From NCBI GenBank assembly GCA_963082875.1, contig OY720099.1, positions 3,100,001 through 3,164,000 of the forward strand: DNA of 64,000 nt, given 5' to 3'. The notes beneath the pieces were generated by a model. That model made no database searches. It had not been told where the DNA came from and saw nothing but the letters and a program-made list of their open reading frames with translations. Made by a program: the position numbers and the translations under genes. This DNA comes from Corella eumyota (Eukaryota > Chordata > Ascidiacea > Phlebobranchia > Corellidae). Positions 41,676 through 51,900 of the stretch are shown here, one piece after another. Each line of letters begins with the position of its first letter. The first letter of the stretch is position 1.

Positions 41676-43601
41676 ATGGCACCTATAAAATTCCAAAAGA
41701 AAAAAAATCAGGGAAAGCAAATGGTTAGTCCGCTTCCAATTCCCATTTGCGCTATTACTAACGAAATACCATCACTGACAAATTGGAATTATTTTGATGG
41801 AGTCTTGAAAAATGATTACGTTGAAATTAGGAAAAAGGGGGATATTCAATATATTTATACTCAAGTAAGTTTTTAATCCAGGACTAATGTAATAATAAAT
41901 ATGCAACTTCTATATACATAGAATTATTTACGAACTTTATAAACTTTATTTTATAAATTATTTTATAAACCTTTGGCTGCTATAGTCCAATGAAATACCG
42001 GCAGCGTGGTGTAGTGGTAAGAACCATTGCTACACCACACATGAGTTTGTGGGTTCAATCTCCACTGCTTTCATGCTGTAGCACCCTTGAGTAAGGTGTT
42101 ATAAATGGTGTGAACTCCTGCTGAGCCAGAACTTAATCAGCAGCATAATTACGGGGCAATTATAATCTATAATATCACAAACTGCCACAGGCAACTCGAG
42201 ACTGGGTCAGAGTAACTGATGTTATTTTATGTTTAAGTCGCGCATTTGAATTTTCCACATCGAGGATAAAGATATATACAAAAAAAAATTACCAGATTAC
42301 TATTCTTCTATCAGCTTAAAATTTTTTTTAACACATTTTTAAACAGGGATGTTTTGGGGAAATAACACATGCTTCAAATCAGATTTCTGAAAACAAAGAA
42401 TATATTAGTACTAATATAAATAAAAATGCATCTGAACCATCAAGTTCTAACCATACCGATATAGTGACAAATGAAACCATAGAACAAAAGGTTCTTCACT
42501 TAAGTTTTGAAGAAAGTTTTTTCTTGTCTTTTGGATTAGGATGTTTGTTTATTAAACTGAACGAAGAATATATATCCATAGAACAGTAAGTGTTAATAAA
42601 AAATAATTTTTAAAATAGTTGATGTTTATATATTTTACAAGTTTGGTGATTTTTTTAACCAACATAATTATTTGAATATAACTAAATTACAATTTACAAT
42701 TAAATATTATAAACTTTCATAAAGAAAACTTTTTTTATTTTTATTTTAGACAATGGAATCATTACTGCCAGCAGAATCCTTGTTTCCCCAATAAATATGC
42801 AGCTTACCATCATTTTAGAAGTAAAGGCTGGGTGCCTAAGAATGGTGTTCGGTATGGTGTTGATATGGTGTTATACAGAAAGGGACCATCTTTTTACCAT
42901 GCCAACTTTATGGTTGTTATACAAACAGTGGATAGTGTATCTATGCAGGTAAAATATTTAAAAAAAAATACTTTTTAAATATTTTTTTTAGAATTAACCT
43001 GTTTTACTATTTTTTTTAATGGTTAAATTTATACTTATATTATTAGAAAAAAAAATAACATGAACTAGCAGCATGCTGTAGTGGGTAGAAAACTGGGTTT
43101 CACTACATAAGGTTTGATCCCCACTGTTCTAATGCTGTAGCGCCCTTAAGTCAGGCGCTATAAACAACTTGAGCTACTGCTTGGACAACACTGATTCAGC
43201 AGTGTAACTATTGAGCAAATATAATTCCGATAATAACCCAAACTGCCAAAGGCAACTTGAAACTAGGTCAGGGTAATTGATGTTACTATATGTTTAGGTC
43301 GTAAAGTCGACCTTCCCACGTCGAAGATAAATAAATATAAAAAGTTTATATTTTTTAGTTAATACCGTTCAACAACATAGAAAACAGAACTTTTGATTGG
43401 AGATCAATGTCAGGATTGTTAAGGCTATCCACAACTGTGTCCAAAGAAATTTTATTTTGTTATGTAGGGGTTCCTTCAGACCTAACTAAAGACGAACAAA
43501 AGTTGCCGACGTGTTTAAGAAAATTTAACGTAACTGAAAAACTGATGTCAAGATGGTCGTCATTAAAAGAAGGGGAAAAAGAAATTGTTGATATTGGTTA
43601 A
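41676..43601 (+). CDS. tsen2: tRNA-splicing endonuclease catalytic subunit TSEN2
   Basis: Subunit of the nuclear TSEN complex that cuts the 5' splice site of intron-containing pre-tRNAs. Four exons give 289 residues: 41676-41864, 42347-42585, 42750-42948, 43359-43601. The C-terminal nuclease fold has YHHFRSKGWVPKNGVRYG, then VDMVLYRKGPSFYHANF with Tyr185 and His193, and TTVSKEILFCY with Lys238. This is the complete Tyr-His-Lys triad of the family. The N-terminal part is much shorter than in the 465-residue human protein, mainly in the linker before the catalytic domain, but it keeps the conserved start (YFDGVLKNDYVEIRKKGDIQ) and the YTQGCFGE block. Introns 1 and 3 carry SINE copies. Confident assignment. 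Confidence 0.95.
41998..42281 (+). mobile_element. tRNA-derived SINE, family A, full length
   Basis: Forward copy in tsen2 intron 1. Starts GGCAGCGTGGTGTAGTGGTA (box A inside), box B GGGTTCAATCTCC, and ends at CACATCGAGGATAAAGATATA. Close to the 47221 copy, including the CTACACCACACAT block and the AAGTCGCGCAT tail variant, so these two may form a younger subgroup. Confidence 0.85.
43066..43341 (+). mobile_element. tRNA-derived SINE, family A, near full length
   Basis: Forward copy in tsen2 intron 3. The head is somewhat diverged (CAGCATGCTGTAGTGGG) and the tail is intact (GTAAAGTCGACCTTCCCAC, GAAGATAAATAAATATAA). Confidence 0.8.
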
Positions 43602-43984
43602 AAAAGGTAAAAATAATATTAAATTTAAGCATGTTTTAAAGAATAAAATGTTGCATTAAATTCTAAGATGATGTTAAAATTGATGCTATTAAATTAGATA
43701 TAATAACCCACAATAGTTAAATCATCCTTTATTGGATATTGAAAATCTGACTTTAAAAGCAATTTTAATTTTATAAACAGTAACTAAAGAGTATTTAAAA
43801 TTTATTTATGGTCAAATTAACAATCTTAGTATGAAATTCATATTTATAGCTAAAATTTAAATAGACTTGCAGCGCAAAACATTTCTAGTTTATAAACCAA
43901 AAAAAAATTACAGTCTAGCCATTGAGAATTTGCTTTATTTTGTAGATCAATTTACAAAAAACATAAAACAAACGTAAGCCTAGT
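43602..43984. other. Convergent spacer, tsen2 to protease gene
   Basis: AT-rich 383 bases between convergent genes. An AATAAA at 43642 could end the tsen2 transcript. Nothing else seen. Confidence 0.5.
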
Positions 43985-45013
43985 TTACAATGGCGGTAAA
44001 TTGGCGTCGATAAAATTTCTGAGTTCCGCAACTCTTGCGAAAACTCCTGCGATATCGGTATCGCAATTCGCTTCACCGAAACTTACAATACCCATGTGGT
44101 ACCATTTGTTGTTGACGTAACAATTAAGAGGGCCACCACTGTCGCCCTATATAAAATAATACAAGTTTAATTACGTACAAGTTTAAGGTGCATTTATTTT
44201 TGACCCCTTACATTGCATGCGCCTTTGCCAGCTCCCCCAGCGCACTGCATGTCTTGTGTGGTGTCAAGATTTGCTTGTTGGTAAAGATCGAAGCAATCCT
44301 GGTCGCTCAACAATGGTAGAGGTGCTTGTTGTAAGATACTGGTACCTCTGTTTCCACCTTAGACAGTTAGTTTATCGTTAACGGCAAGAAATTGTATAAG
44401 CTTACATCTAAAACATAGTTTTCTGTACAAAAGTTGGCCTAAGGCTCTTGGGATCCAACTTTAGCCAATTATATTCGTTACTAAAAGGATGATTTTATTG
44501 CGTTTGATCTTTCAATATTATTGCGCACATCTTTGTATTTGTTTTACGAGTTTGAAATAAAACAAACCTTCTACTGTTACTCCCCATCCGGTTACCACGC
44601 ATTCCATTCCTGCGGGGAATTCCCATCCGCCATGGGCCATGCAAGCTAAGTTAACCGTGTCGCTCAAAACTGCAGGTGTCTTCATTCTAACCAAGGCTAA
44701 AGAAAAACAAAATATACAAATAATACCCTAGATTTTTGCAAAAAAGGGTAAGATGTAAATGTTTGTGCTTACCGACATCGTGGCTACGGTCTGGGGTATC
44801 GTATAGAGGATGAACTATAACTTGAGCTACGTCGATAAGTTGACGACCTGGTTCTGATTGCAAATTTTTGTTGTGATATCCAAGAGCGACTTGGTCAGAG
44901 CCGTATGTACCAACGCTTTAAATTTAAAAAAAAAACTGGTTAGCATTATGTTAGCATACAAAACGTTTGGTACAGCTTTATCAAGAGCAGCACCCGCAAA
45001 TATACTTGACTTG

Positions 45014-45048
<35 letters not shown>

Positions 45049-46906
45049 GGCCGAACCTTTATTTAAGTTGAAGATGTACTTACAATATTAAAGCAGCGCA
45101 ATGAGCTGCAGTAACCACCCATTGGTCTCTAACTAAAGTACCACCGCAGTAGGCACTTCCATACGATCCTTGAAGAGAAACCTACAACGAAAACTAGTTA
45201 AACATTAATTTCTAGCCTTACTTTAGTCCCTACAACCAAAAGACGACTTTAACCTTTATCCAGACTGTTCCTATGTAGTTTCCCTTCTGTCCCCTTATGA
45301 TATATATACTGTTAGCCTATTGCACTTATAGTATTCTAAATGTAATGTCCAATGTTTTAACATGAGGTTGTCACATTACGCTTACCTGCCAAGGCCAGCT
45401 GTGTGGTACAGTAGTTTCTCCATTAACAACCATGGTGGAAGGAGCTTGGTAAGATACACTGTTACCTTGTTCTTTATAGTCAAAGTTAGTAATGACTGGT
45501 TCGATGGCTTGGTTGCCGCACATACTGTCATCCTGTCCACCAGCTTTAATATAATATATTAGTTTGTAGACAAAATATGATCTTTAAAAAGTCATCAGAA
45601 GCTAAAACCTTCTTACGTGGAAAGTTGCCTCCGGAAGGCGCGCCATTGGTTGTTGTTGTTTGTGCTACTGTTGTGGTCGTTCCTACTGTAGTTGTGACAG
45701 TTTGTCCGACTGTTGTTGTGACCTCTTGTCCGACTGTAGTTGTCTGTGGGGGTTCCGTTGTTACGGTTGGATCCGTTGCAGCTTCGGTCGTAGTAGTGGG
45801 AGGGGCGGTAGGTGGCACTGTTGGAATAGCTGTCAAAATAACAAAAATTTAAAAATGAAGAATGGTCCGGTAATCTGTTAAGCGACCATGGCATCAAACG
45901 GGCCGAAAGGTTCAGGGTTCGAGCCGCACCAATGCCTCACTATACGGCCTTAGCCCGGCGTTAACGGATAGCTCACACACGTCCAAACTGCACACCCTTC
46001 TTCAATAAAAATACGAAAACCTATCACCTTAAAATATAAAAAAACTAAAAATGAAGATTAGGACAAATTTTTTGGGGAGAGTTCTATTATAAATAGGTTA
46101 AAACTTACTAGCTCCTTCTGCTACATAGGAAAGACTGAACCCTGCTCCCCTTGTCATTCCAAAACTTGAGCCCGCAGTCATGAAGGAAACTGTCATTTTA
46201 GATGTTCTCATTATACTAATACCACCGGCTGGTTTATCACAGAAGTTTTCTGCAAAAACGAAAATTATGTAGTCAAGTCGGGTAGTATGGTTGGGCGGTC
46301 ATGGCAGCGGACTACAGACCGAAAGGTTTTGGGTTCGAGCAGCACCGTTGTCACACTATTCGCCCTTGAACCCGGCGTTTACAGATAGCTCAAACACGTC
46401 ACAATATCACAATTCTACCCAATAAAAAAAATGTAATCAAAAATACTTTAACTCTTTTCCACAAAAAATTTGGCACCACTTATTGGTAAATTTTGTCCTT
46501 ATTAGAAACCTTACATAAAAACTTTTAAAAAATGAAATTATTTACGTCCAGGTGCCATAAAGTTTTCGTCATCGTACAACGTAATGTAGTCGTAACAACC
46601 ATTACGGTCCAAGTCCATATCATGAAAAGTGATTCTGTAAGATTCAGCTCCGACAACTCTTAACTTCCAGCTCTCCGAATCTGATGACTGGTAACCGTTA
46701 GGATAACCAGGACTGGTTATTGTACCAGATGGGGCGTCCAAGGTAATAACGTAATCTAAACATAAAAAAGTGTTATAGTGACATAACATAACTGAACGTA
46801 CATAACTGAAGATATAGATATTATGTAAAGCCTTACTGTCGATATTATTTCTTGGAAATCCGTAAACAGAAAGGATCAAACCAAGTAAAACGTAAAAACT
46901 TTTCAT
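43985..46906 (-). CDS. Secreted CUB-mucin linker-S1 serine protease
   Basis: Ten minus-strand exons give 489 residues: 46906-46837, 46755-46546, 46249-46109, 45829-45617, 45543-45386, 45181-45084, 44915-44773, 44696-44568, 44357-44212, 44146-43985. The order is a signal peptide (about 1-16), a CUB domain (about 24-138, [13 protein letters not shown]), a Thr-rich mucin-like linker coded by one exon (about 141-211; repeats such as TTTVGQ), then a chymotrypsin-fold domain. The triad is complete: His291 in TAAHC, Asp343 in SHDVALV, Ser439 in GDSGGP. The residue six before the serine (position 189 in chymotrypsin numbering) is Gly433, not Asp, so trypsin-like specificity is not expected; elastase- or chymotrypsin-like is more likely. 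The new N-terminus would be VVNGE after Met249. The orthologue is not identifiable by eye. Confidence 0.92.
45014..45048 (+). repeat. (CTA)n microsatellite
   Basis: About 11-12 CTA units in a protease-gene intron. It creates a poly-Leu open frame on the plus strand that should not be read as a gene. Confidence 0.9.
45864..46015 (+). mobile_element. tRNA-derived SINE, family B
   Basis: About 150 bases with a tRNA-like head ending in a box B (AGGGTTCGAGCCGCACC), the body piece CCCGGCGTTAACGGATAGCTC and an A-rich end after CTTCAATAAAA. It lies in a protease-gene intron, antisense to the gene. Matches the copy at 46278. Confidence 0.7.
46278..46431 (+). mobile_element. tRNA-derived SINE, family B
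   Basis: Second copy of the same element in the next intron upstream in the gene, same orientation. Shared features: GGTTGGGCGGTCATGGCAG head (less decayed here), GGGTTCGAGCAGCACC, CCCGGCGTTTACAGATAGCTC and an AATAAAAAAA end. Confidence 0.7.
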
Positions 46907-48994
46907 AATCTTATTTTAAAGCTAGAAACGATCCCAAGCACTAAAAAAAATTTAAAAAAAGTTTACTGAAAATTTCAAATGTTGTTTTTTTCCTTTTTTT
47001 TTGAAAAATTTTAAAAAGCTAATTTATGTTTAACTGAAGGCAGTCTACAGTTTATTACGCAAAACATGATGAGTGTTGTTTTATATACAAGTTCTTAATT
47101 GTTACACAAATAAATAAATGCTTAATTAGGCTGTTAAAAATAGACGTGGGAACAGAACATGTGTAAAAATGTTTTGCTTGCATTTTAAAACTAGCTTGAA
47201 CTGGTTAAGGGTTGCAACTAGCCGGCAGCGTGGTGTAGTGGTAAGAACACTCGCTACACCACACATAAGGTTGTTGGGTTCAATCCCCACCGATCTCATG
47301 CTGTAGCGCTCTTGAGTAAGGCGCTATAAACGGTATAAACTCCTGCTGAGCAAGCACTTAATCAGCAGCATAATTACTGGGCAATTATAGCCCTATGATA
47401 TCCCAAACTGCCACAGGCAACTCGAGACTGGGTCGGGGTAACTGATGTTACTCTATGTTTAAGTCGCGCATGCGACTTTTCCACATCGAGGATAAATTTA
47501 TATACAAAAAAATACTAAGTCGAATTCACCAATGTTTTTACAACAAATATTTGATTGGCAATAAAAAATGTTTATTTTTAAAATTTAAGGATCGTTTGTG
47601 GTAAAATAGGTGTAAATATGCTGTTAAATATATTATTTTAAATGGACTAGGTTTTTAAAGGCGCTTTCTTTTCGAATTAAATGGTTTAACTTGTTAGTAA
47701 TGGTTCGATTCCTAAAAATAATTAAAAAAATAATTCTAAATTTTTAACTTACTTGCCAATAATTAAAAAAAAATAAAATAAAAAAATACAATAAAAAATA
47801 TTCGCAGTTAGAATATTTGTTATAATTTGTTTTTATTAACTGTTCTGTAGTGGCCTATCCCAATTTAAATGACGTAATATTTGTCACAAGAATTTCGTGA
47901 CGCAGTTAGCTTTATTTATTGCGTCATAATAGTACGTATTGTGGAATGTCATAGGGAAAACAATTAATAATATCATGAGGTCATTTAAAAAATAATAAAT
48001 TTAACATTTTTTTTCATTTTTTAAAACATTTAATTTAAAATGTGTAATGCCATTAGTTACTATTATACAATTCAATACATTTTCTGTTTAACAATTATTT
48101 TATTAAGTTTTAAATCAAAGAAATTACTTACAATTAACATATTGACTTCTTTACTAAATTCAAACCTCGCTTAGTGCACCTAAATAGAAATATATTGATT
48201 AATTTCATATACTGTAGCATTATATTATTACGATAACGGCCTTTATATTGGGTTAGTGTATTAAAGAATTACTATATTGCCTAAGTTAGTGTTACTTTAT
48301 ATATAGCCTAAGTAATTGCACGTAGGTATAAACAAATATAATTGGGTTGTTTTACAGTATCTGTCTTTAAAAGAAAATCGTATGTTAAAAATTAGGCTCG
48401 GATAATTATTGAGTAATAATATAAATAAAACATAAAATATTAAAGAAAATTTAAAAGGGATTTACTAGTATTATGTATTGTTAAAATTTTATGCGCTTGC
48501 TTATTCAAGAGTAATGTACTAGATAATTTATACGCCGCTTAAATCGGTATGACACATCGGAGTATATTGACCGGTAAATAGGCCATAAAACAAGGTTGAC
48601 ATATTTAACGGGCACAACATGTCAAAACAAAATACGACAGTCATTAAAAATTGAAAGTCACTTAACTTTTGAAGTTAGACACCTTGTCAGGTAGGCCTAT
48701 TGTTAATAAGGCGCTTACTGCTTTGTAATACTAACGACCAAATCTTAGAAATGATAGGATAGGAGGAAATTAACTTAGGATAAATATTGACTTAAAAAGT
48801 TCTTTTATTAACGATGTCACGTGTCAAAACCGCCATAATGATATTCCAAGTATTATATGTTATGTAAAGAAAGTACATTTATGTAGTACGTATATAAATA
48901 CGCTGGGACAGATTAAAAATATTTTATTTCTAAGATTTAACCATGTTTTAGTAAAAAACGTTTAATTAGCTTATTTTAATATCAGCCAGTATAG
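46907..48994. other. Divergent intergenic region, protease to RhoGEF
   Basis: About 2.1 kb between divergent genes. It holds one full family A SINE (47221-47505). The rest is AT-rich with no gene recognised; the part next to 46906 should be the protease promoter and the part next to 48994 the promoter of the long RhoGEF form. Confidence 0.5.
47221..47505 (+). mobile_element. tRNA-derived SINE, family A, full length
   Basis: The best-preserved copy in the window. Head GCCGGCAGCGTGGTGTAGTG with box A, box B GGGTTCAATCCCC, body ending AACTGCCACAGGCAACTCGA, tail CATCGAGGATAAATTTATA. Very similar to the 41998 copy. Confidence 0.85.
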
Positions 48995-51900
48995 ATGAAG
49001 GCTAAAAGTCGCCAAAATGTGACGTCAAAAAATGACGTCATCCAACCACCGAGTCACTGGGACGCACTGGATGCCCTGATGAGACCGAAGGAGACCGGAA
49101 AAATAATCCAACGCCATGTCGCTCCAGCTATATCGAAACCCAATCACATTATTTCAGAGCAAAAGGCTAATAATGCTTATAAGTTGCCTAGAAAGGATAC
49201 TATCAAGCCTAGAAAGATTAAAATTGGAGATTTATCCAGCATTGGGTCACGACGGAAGGCTACGTCTCATTTAACCAGTAACTTAAGTTCGAAGACTGTG
49301 AAAGACAAGACCTTTAAAAACCAAAACAAAAATGCAAATTCGAAAATGCCAAGTGTCAAAAAAAACAACATCAAGTCTAGTAGCGCTACATTTTTATATC
49401 AAAAGTCAAGCTTATTGGACGCCAATGAAATGGGGGTGAAATCTCACAGTTTCCATGAGTTTCAGAGGGAATTCAAGCCCAACCAACTTTTTTACATGAG
49501 CAGCAAACCAAAGCCTACTCATGTAAATAAAAGCGAAGAATCGGAAATTGCGCGTTTAAAAACAACTGAAAATAAAACCACAGTCGAATCAACTAATCCA
49601 AATTTAGACAAAAACAAATTTGAGGGTAAAGACTTGCCAAAAAATAATAATCACACCAAACCCACATTAATTAAGAATCCCGGCTCAAAAAATGACAAGA
49701 GGGCGTCCAATGACAGCAGCGACAATCAAAGTTCTACTTCATCAAGTATTTTAACTTCCGTTAAAACGGTAAAATTTAGCGATGAAAAAACACGTCGAGT
49801 GCCTGCCCGACAAAATCATTTTGAAAGGCTTAAAATGAGGCGTAGGTCTAATAGCGACCCGCCTGCTATTAGACCAAGGTTGAATAGAGACAAAGGCGCA
49901 AGAAAAACAACCGTTTCAACAAATGCCGAAGCGACAAGCAGCGCCAATGAAAGTGACGGTGACATACCACGAAACGCGCCTAATTTTTTGTCCAATTCTT
50001 CACCAGAAAGCATTAAATCCTCGTCTTTCACAAATTCAGGCCACGAAATAACGCAGGAGTATTTATTTGGCCAGCAGGCTTCTTTAAAAACTGACTCAGA
50101 ATTGCGACACGGTTTGCTATCACCTAAGTACGATAATGCAAAAAATAATAACAGCTCTAACTCCAGCCTTAGCTTAACTATTGAATCGGCCAAAATCAGT
50201 CGCCCGACGCCTTTCCTAATCCGTCCTGAAAGGTGTAAGGATTATACCGAAAAACAAATTGAAATTGTATCGAATGCGACAGCCTTTACCGAACCTTTAA
50301 ACCAGTTGAAACCGCTAAGGGAAAGGCGGTCAGTCTCCGAGCCTAACTCGCCGACCTTCAACAGAAAAAACGACAAAGTTCAACCGAAAAAAAAGGTACA
50401 CATCCTTTTCAAGCATATTACGCGAATTGATAATTTAATGGCTTTTGCATGTTAGCGTGTAGAGATATGACATAAGGTAGTAGTTAGAGTAAAGTGCGTG
50501 CTATATTATCGCTAGTGTTATTCTTATTTTCATTTGCTTGTTTAAGGAAATGAAACCAGTCGTAGAAAAGGATTTTTCTAACCCGTCGCCCATTATAGGA
50601 TTCCAAAGAAAAATAAAAGAAAATTTTGACACAGATGGTTATATTTTCAATGGATTACCAACCAAAAATGGTCAGTAGTTTACTTTTTTATTTGTGTACT
50701 GTAATACATTTCTTGTAAGGTCATTTAAGTGGATTTTGTATAATATCCAAAAAAATAGTTAAAAATTACATTACACTAGAGAAATAAGATCGATAAAAAT
50801 ATATTTTGGTGACCTTATTTAGACAAAATTGTGATCCTATAATTAGGTATTACGAGATTCTAAATTTTAATGTTTTTTTTTATTTTTTTTAGGCACAAAC
50901 TCACAAATTGCTACGAAAAAATATAAGGTATGTTTAATTTTTTAACTTGCAAAAAACTAAAATTAAAATTTAGAAATAAACTTCATTTTTATATTGTTCA
51001 AAATATTTATTTTTTGTTTTTATTTTTTTTAAAACTTTTAATAGCTACGTTAAACCCTTTAGCGACTGAATGTTATAATCTGTGTTTAAATGCTTGTTAA
51101 AACACGGGTATTCGCTCTTATAGAGTTCCTTAATTATGGATAGGCGTGAACAGCTGTAAACTGCTGTGGTTTAATTTCTATTTAAATAAACAACATTATA
51201 CTAAATCAATAACCATATTTGGAAAGGGGTTAAATATTGTAAAACTATAGTCAATGTTTTTACAAAAATTTATTTTAAAGATATCAAGAAAAATTAACGT
51301 TTATTTTTTTGTTAGGGTTTTGATCAGAAGTCTAAAAATATCAACGGAAATTTGCCAAACGTAGGGTAAGTGAATTTTTATTTAAGGAATAAATATCCAA
51401 TTACAAAGTTACTTGACCTTTAAATATTTGGTTTGTAATTGAAAAGCGACTACGTTATTGTTTTGGAAACAGTCAACTGTAAAAATAAAATACAACAAAA
51501 GTTAGGCGACCGTAAAAGTTTGGCATTTTGCTAGAAAATTTGAAAAAAAATTAAAAATATTTTTCGACAATATTTTTCAAATTTTTTTTTGTTCAATATA
51601 TTTTATTTATTACAAATAAATTACATGTTATAGTGCCCTTGAGAGTGACTCTACGTCGTAATAACATATTCTCACGTTTTATTAAGGCATAAATACCACA
51701 ATATTTGTCCCCGCACTTGAAAAACGTTACGGGCTTTTAGTATAACCTCGTATGTCAATTACGCGCGCATTTTTCCTTAAATGCAAGTAACATTTCGCTA
51801 ATTTGTGACGCGCGTTGGCTAAGCCTTTTTCTGTAAATTACACCTAAAACCCACACATTATCATATCCTAACAGCTGCATGTTGTATACAGTTAATACCT

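Noticed and set aside
44858-45091. Open frame with a poly-Leu run
   Set aside because: The run is the (CTA)n microsatellite within an intron of the protease gene.
45577-45897. Several overlapping open frames on both strands
   Set aside because: They mirror the Thr-rich mucin-linker exon (45617-45829, minus strand), whose biased codons keep other frames open.
47221-47300. Possible tRNA gene from box A and box B motifs
   Set aside because: The head continues into a body and tail shared by many copies in the window, so it is a SINE.
50396-50455. Read-through end of the first long RhoGEF exon
   Set aside because: Coding continues 20 codons past a good donor at 50395, but splicing to 50547 keeps the frame into the DH-PH body, so the read-through tail is treated as intron.
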